From VBAU01 sp036005185 (GTDB lineage Bacteria > Bacteroidota > Bacteroidia > Chitinophagales > Chitinophagaceae): a stretch of DNA of 64,000 bases. Shown here one piece after another: positions 62,082-64,000 of this stretch (the stretch's first letter is position 1; the number at the start of each line of letters is the position of its first letter). The position numbers and the translations under genes are program-made. A model generated the notes under the pieces. The model did no database searches. It saw nothing but the letters and a program-made list of their open reading frames with translations, and was not told the origin of the DNA. Where the stretch lies: the NCBI GenBank assembly GCA_036005185.1, contig DASYQS010000050.1, positions 1 through 64,000 of the forward strand. Direction: 5' to 3'.

Positions 62082-62555
62082 ATGAAAATAACCGCACAGG
62101 AAGAATATGGTTTGCGCATATTGCTGCGCATAGCTAGCTGCAGGGATGAGGACGGCATGAGTATTCCCCAGCTCAGTGAGGCTGAGGGAATAAGCCCTCA
62201 CTATGTGGCTAAGCTAACCAGGATTCTCCGCATTGAAGGTTTTATCAATAGTACTCCTGGTTATAAGGGTGGTTATGTTTTGGCAAAACCCTCAAATGAA
62301 ATTATTATTAATGAGGTGTTGAAGGCCTTGGGCGGGCCTTTGTATGATATGGAATTTTGCGGACACCATGCCGGTGCGCTGAAACTTTGCACAAACTCTG
62401 TCGATTGCTCTTCCCGGTCACTTTGGAAAATGATCCAATTCACAATTGACCAGCTATTAGATAAAGTCACTCTCCATGATTTGGTGACCACTGAAAAAGA
62501 ATCAGGGAAAATTTTGAACCAGTTATTAGAGCAGAACAGTAAAGAGGTTGGATAG
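62082..62555 (+). CDS. Rrf2-family regulator with three Cys (Fe-S sensing type)
   Basis: A 157-residue Rrf2 transcription factor. The N-terminal wHTH is ITAQEEYGLRILLRIASCRD with SIPQLSEAEGISPHYVAKLT. The dimerisation and sensor part carries three Cys in FCGHHAGALKLCTNSVDCSS (spaced about 10 and 6), as in IscR-type cluster ligands. It lies eight bases after the bacilliredoxin stop, as the last gene of the operon. It may feed back on the sufB promoter. Confidence 0.9.
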   Translation: MKITAQEEYGLRILLRIASCRDEDGMSIPQLSEAEGISPHYVAKLTRILRIEGFINSTPGYKGGYVLAKPSNEIIINEVLKALGGPLYDMEFCGHHAGALKLCTNSVDCSSRSLWKMIQFTIDQLLDKVTLHDLVTTEKESGKILNQLLEQNSKEVG

Positions 62556-62789
62556 CACTTGGCCTTGGCTGCTTGTACAAACATCTCCACTTATTCTATA
62601 GATAAACTGCTGTTAAATCAATCATCTTCGTAGTACGACTAAATGTCGTCGATTCTCAATTCTTTAATATGTTACACCAATTGATCGTTTGGATGGCTAC
62701 TTTTATATAAATGTTTATAGCTTATTCTTCACGTTCCCTCTGACTTATCTAAAATAGAATTTTTATTTTTCCCGGCGAGAGATTGGCAA

Positions 62790-63830
62790 TTATGATAAAA
62801 CTTCCTCTCCCTCTTGCTGTACTGTAATAAGTTGTGGCTCTGTTTCACTCTTCAAAAATTTTTTCCTGATCTGTGCAGCTGTTTTGTGATTGCCGTCATG
62901 CCTCCATCCCGGTGGCATCACAATATATAAAAGCTTATTTTTGATACCAGGTGCTTTCCGGATATCTTTTATTAAATAAACGATTTCCCCAAAATAAACA
63001 TCCCAAAAACTATTCGGATTTAGTTTTCGCGTGATTCCATATTCAACAGGAACATCTCTTCTTTCAGGTTGGAATGTACGAAAAACCCTGTCCCAGATAT
63101 TTAACAGGTTACAAAAATTTGTGTCCATGTACAAAGGATTTCTTGCATGGTGCACACGATGATGAGAAGGTGTAAGTATAAACCTGTTGAGAAAACCTAA
63201 TCGTCCATCTTTTAAAATATTTTCACCTACGTGAATAAAGACGCCCCATGTACCGTCTATAAACATGATAAAAAATAACAAGGCAGGGTTCACTCCAAGC
63301 AGAATGCAGATGGACGTTCTTATTACATCTGCATAGGGAGCTTCCAGGAAAAAATGCGCAAAGCTCACAGAGAGATTCATATGTTCAGGAGCATGGTGCG
63401 ATGAGTGTAAACACCAGAATAATCTTACTTTATGCCCGAAATAATGATATACGAAATGAGCCAGCTCCCAGACAATATAACCATAGATCAGCCAATACCA
63501 GGTAAAACTTGTTTTTATCAATGCATATTTTTCAAAAAGACCTATACAAAAAGCTACAGCAGCAATGGAAAGAAACCGGGATATGAACCGATTGAAAACA
63601 AAAATTAAAAAGGGAACCTTGTACTCTTCAATCCTGAATTTTTTATAAACTATTGCTCTTATGATCTCAATAAGCAGGAGCAGAGGCATTACAGGTGAGA
63701 TGACTGATAAGATTCCCTGCAGCGTGAGAAAACTACTATAATCTCCAGTTTTAAATGTTTCAATTGCTTGGCCAATTCCAAGAAAAGAAATAACCTCATC
63801 ATACAAAATCTTAAAAAATCCCATCGGCAA
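62790..63830 (-). CDS. Sterol desaturase/fatty acid hydroxylase family membrane protein
   Basis: A 346-residue di-iron membrane enzyme with four transmembrane segments. The three His motifs are HFVYHYFGHKVR, LHSSHHAPEHMN and HRVHHARNPLY. The family hydroxylates or desaturates lipids, for example sterols, hopanoids or fatty acids. No lipid gene is nearby to fix the substrate. Convergent with the suf operon. A long gap of about 230 bases after the Rrf2 gene holds nothing certain. Confidence 0.9.
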   Translation of the reverse strand: MPMGFFKILYDEVISFLGIGQAIETFKTGDYSSFLTLQGILSVISPVMPLLLLIEIIRAIVYKKFRIEEYKVPFLIFVFNRFISRFLSIAAVAFCIGLFEKYALIKTSFTWYWLIYGYIVWELAHFVYHYFGHKVRLFWCLHSSHHAPEHMNLSVSFAHFFLEAPYADVIRTSICILLGVNPALLFFIMFIDGTWGVFIHVGENILKDGRLGFLNRFILTPSHHRVHHARNPLYMDTNFCNLLNIWDRVFRTFQPERRDVPVEYGITRKLNPNSFWDVYFGEIVYLIKDIRKAPGIKNKLLYIVMPPGWRHDGNHKTAAQIRKKFLKSETEPQLITVQQEGEEVLS

Positions 63831-64000
63831 CTAATTTAGGAAAGTTGAATTGAGGTTTAATGCCCTGGTCATACATATAAAGAAAGATACAAAAACTTTA
63901 TCTTCGGAAGATAACTGCTGAAACACGGCGTTTTGATGATCAGCTGCGCCTGGGTATTTATTCAATAGCTGATATGGTAAAACCGAAAAGCCGATTTTGC

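Noticed and set aside
63831..64000. A partial gene running off the right edge
   Set aside because: A short minus-strand frame ends near 63955 (QNRLFGFTISAIE) but is too short to judge; nothing can be supported.
1..64000. tRNA or rRNA genes
   Set aside because: No cloverleaf-like or rRNA-like sequence was recognised by eye; a dedicated search was not possible.

Overview
The window is AT-rich DNA from a member of the Bacteroidota, most likely the Chitinophagaceae. The evidence is the gene set (type III and type II glutamine synthetases, DUF3078 and DUF6089-like outer-membrane proteins, many small signal-peptide or lipoprotein genes), promoter-like TAnnTTTG boxes, and the near absence of Shine-Dalgarno sites. 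No rRNA, tRNA, prophage or intact CRISPR array was seen. Most genes are single or in pairs, with many strand switches; the one long operon is suf.

Layout. 0-1 kb: the start of a cut-off lipoprotein gene and an outer-membrane barrel gene. 1.4-3.3 kb: the wreck of a type II-C CRISPR-Cas locus. It has an intact cas2, only the C-terminal third of cas1, no cas9, an apparently complete tracrRNA gene abutting the cas1 break, and one repeat-like sequence able to pair with the tracrRNA anti-repeat. An IS200-like (RAYT-type) transposase flanked by REP-like palindromes sits where the array would be expected. 3.5-9.7 kb: a membrane dipeptidase, GSIII, GSII and a multi-pass membrane protein. 9.8-20 kb: purL, hldD, a fasciclin lipoprotein, proC, an amidohydrolase, a GH13 alpha-glucosidase, a DinB-like protein and an MFS transporter. 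20-31 kb: two frameshifted genes (DUF1579-like; DUF2231-Rieske), a glycine-zipper lipoprotein, LtrA, a polysaccharide deacetylase, an NmrA-like reductase, a decayed small reading frame, and an ECF sigma factor divergent from an XRE regulator with a perfect 16-bp palindrome between them, then an AraC-Ogt fusion. 31-44 kb: secreted or envelope proteins (haem-motif proteins, a metalloprotease, a second amidohydrolase, a beta-lactamase-fold hydrolase, DUF3078, ankyrin repeats) and a papain-like cysteine protease overlapping a small partner gene. 44-55 kb: esterases, GNAT, NTF2-like, methyltransferase, RMND1-like, cyclase, SDR and DoxX-like genes. 55.5-62.6 kb: sufB-C-D-S-E-sufT-bacilliredoxin-Rrf2, a complete SUF iron-sulfur assembly operon closed by a probable cluster-sensing regulator. 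62.8 kb: a fatty acid hydroxylase-family protein.

The most notable finding is the CRISPR remnant with an orphan tracrRNA. Others are the candidate operators in front of the sigma/XRE pair and in front of sufB, the dispersed palindromes (including a perfect 30-bp palindrome inside the suf operon), and clustered frameshifts that may be either real decay or sequence errors. All family calls come from reading motifs by eye; no database search was run.
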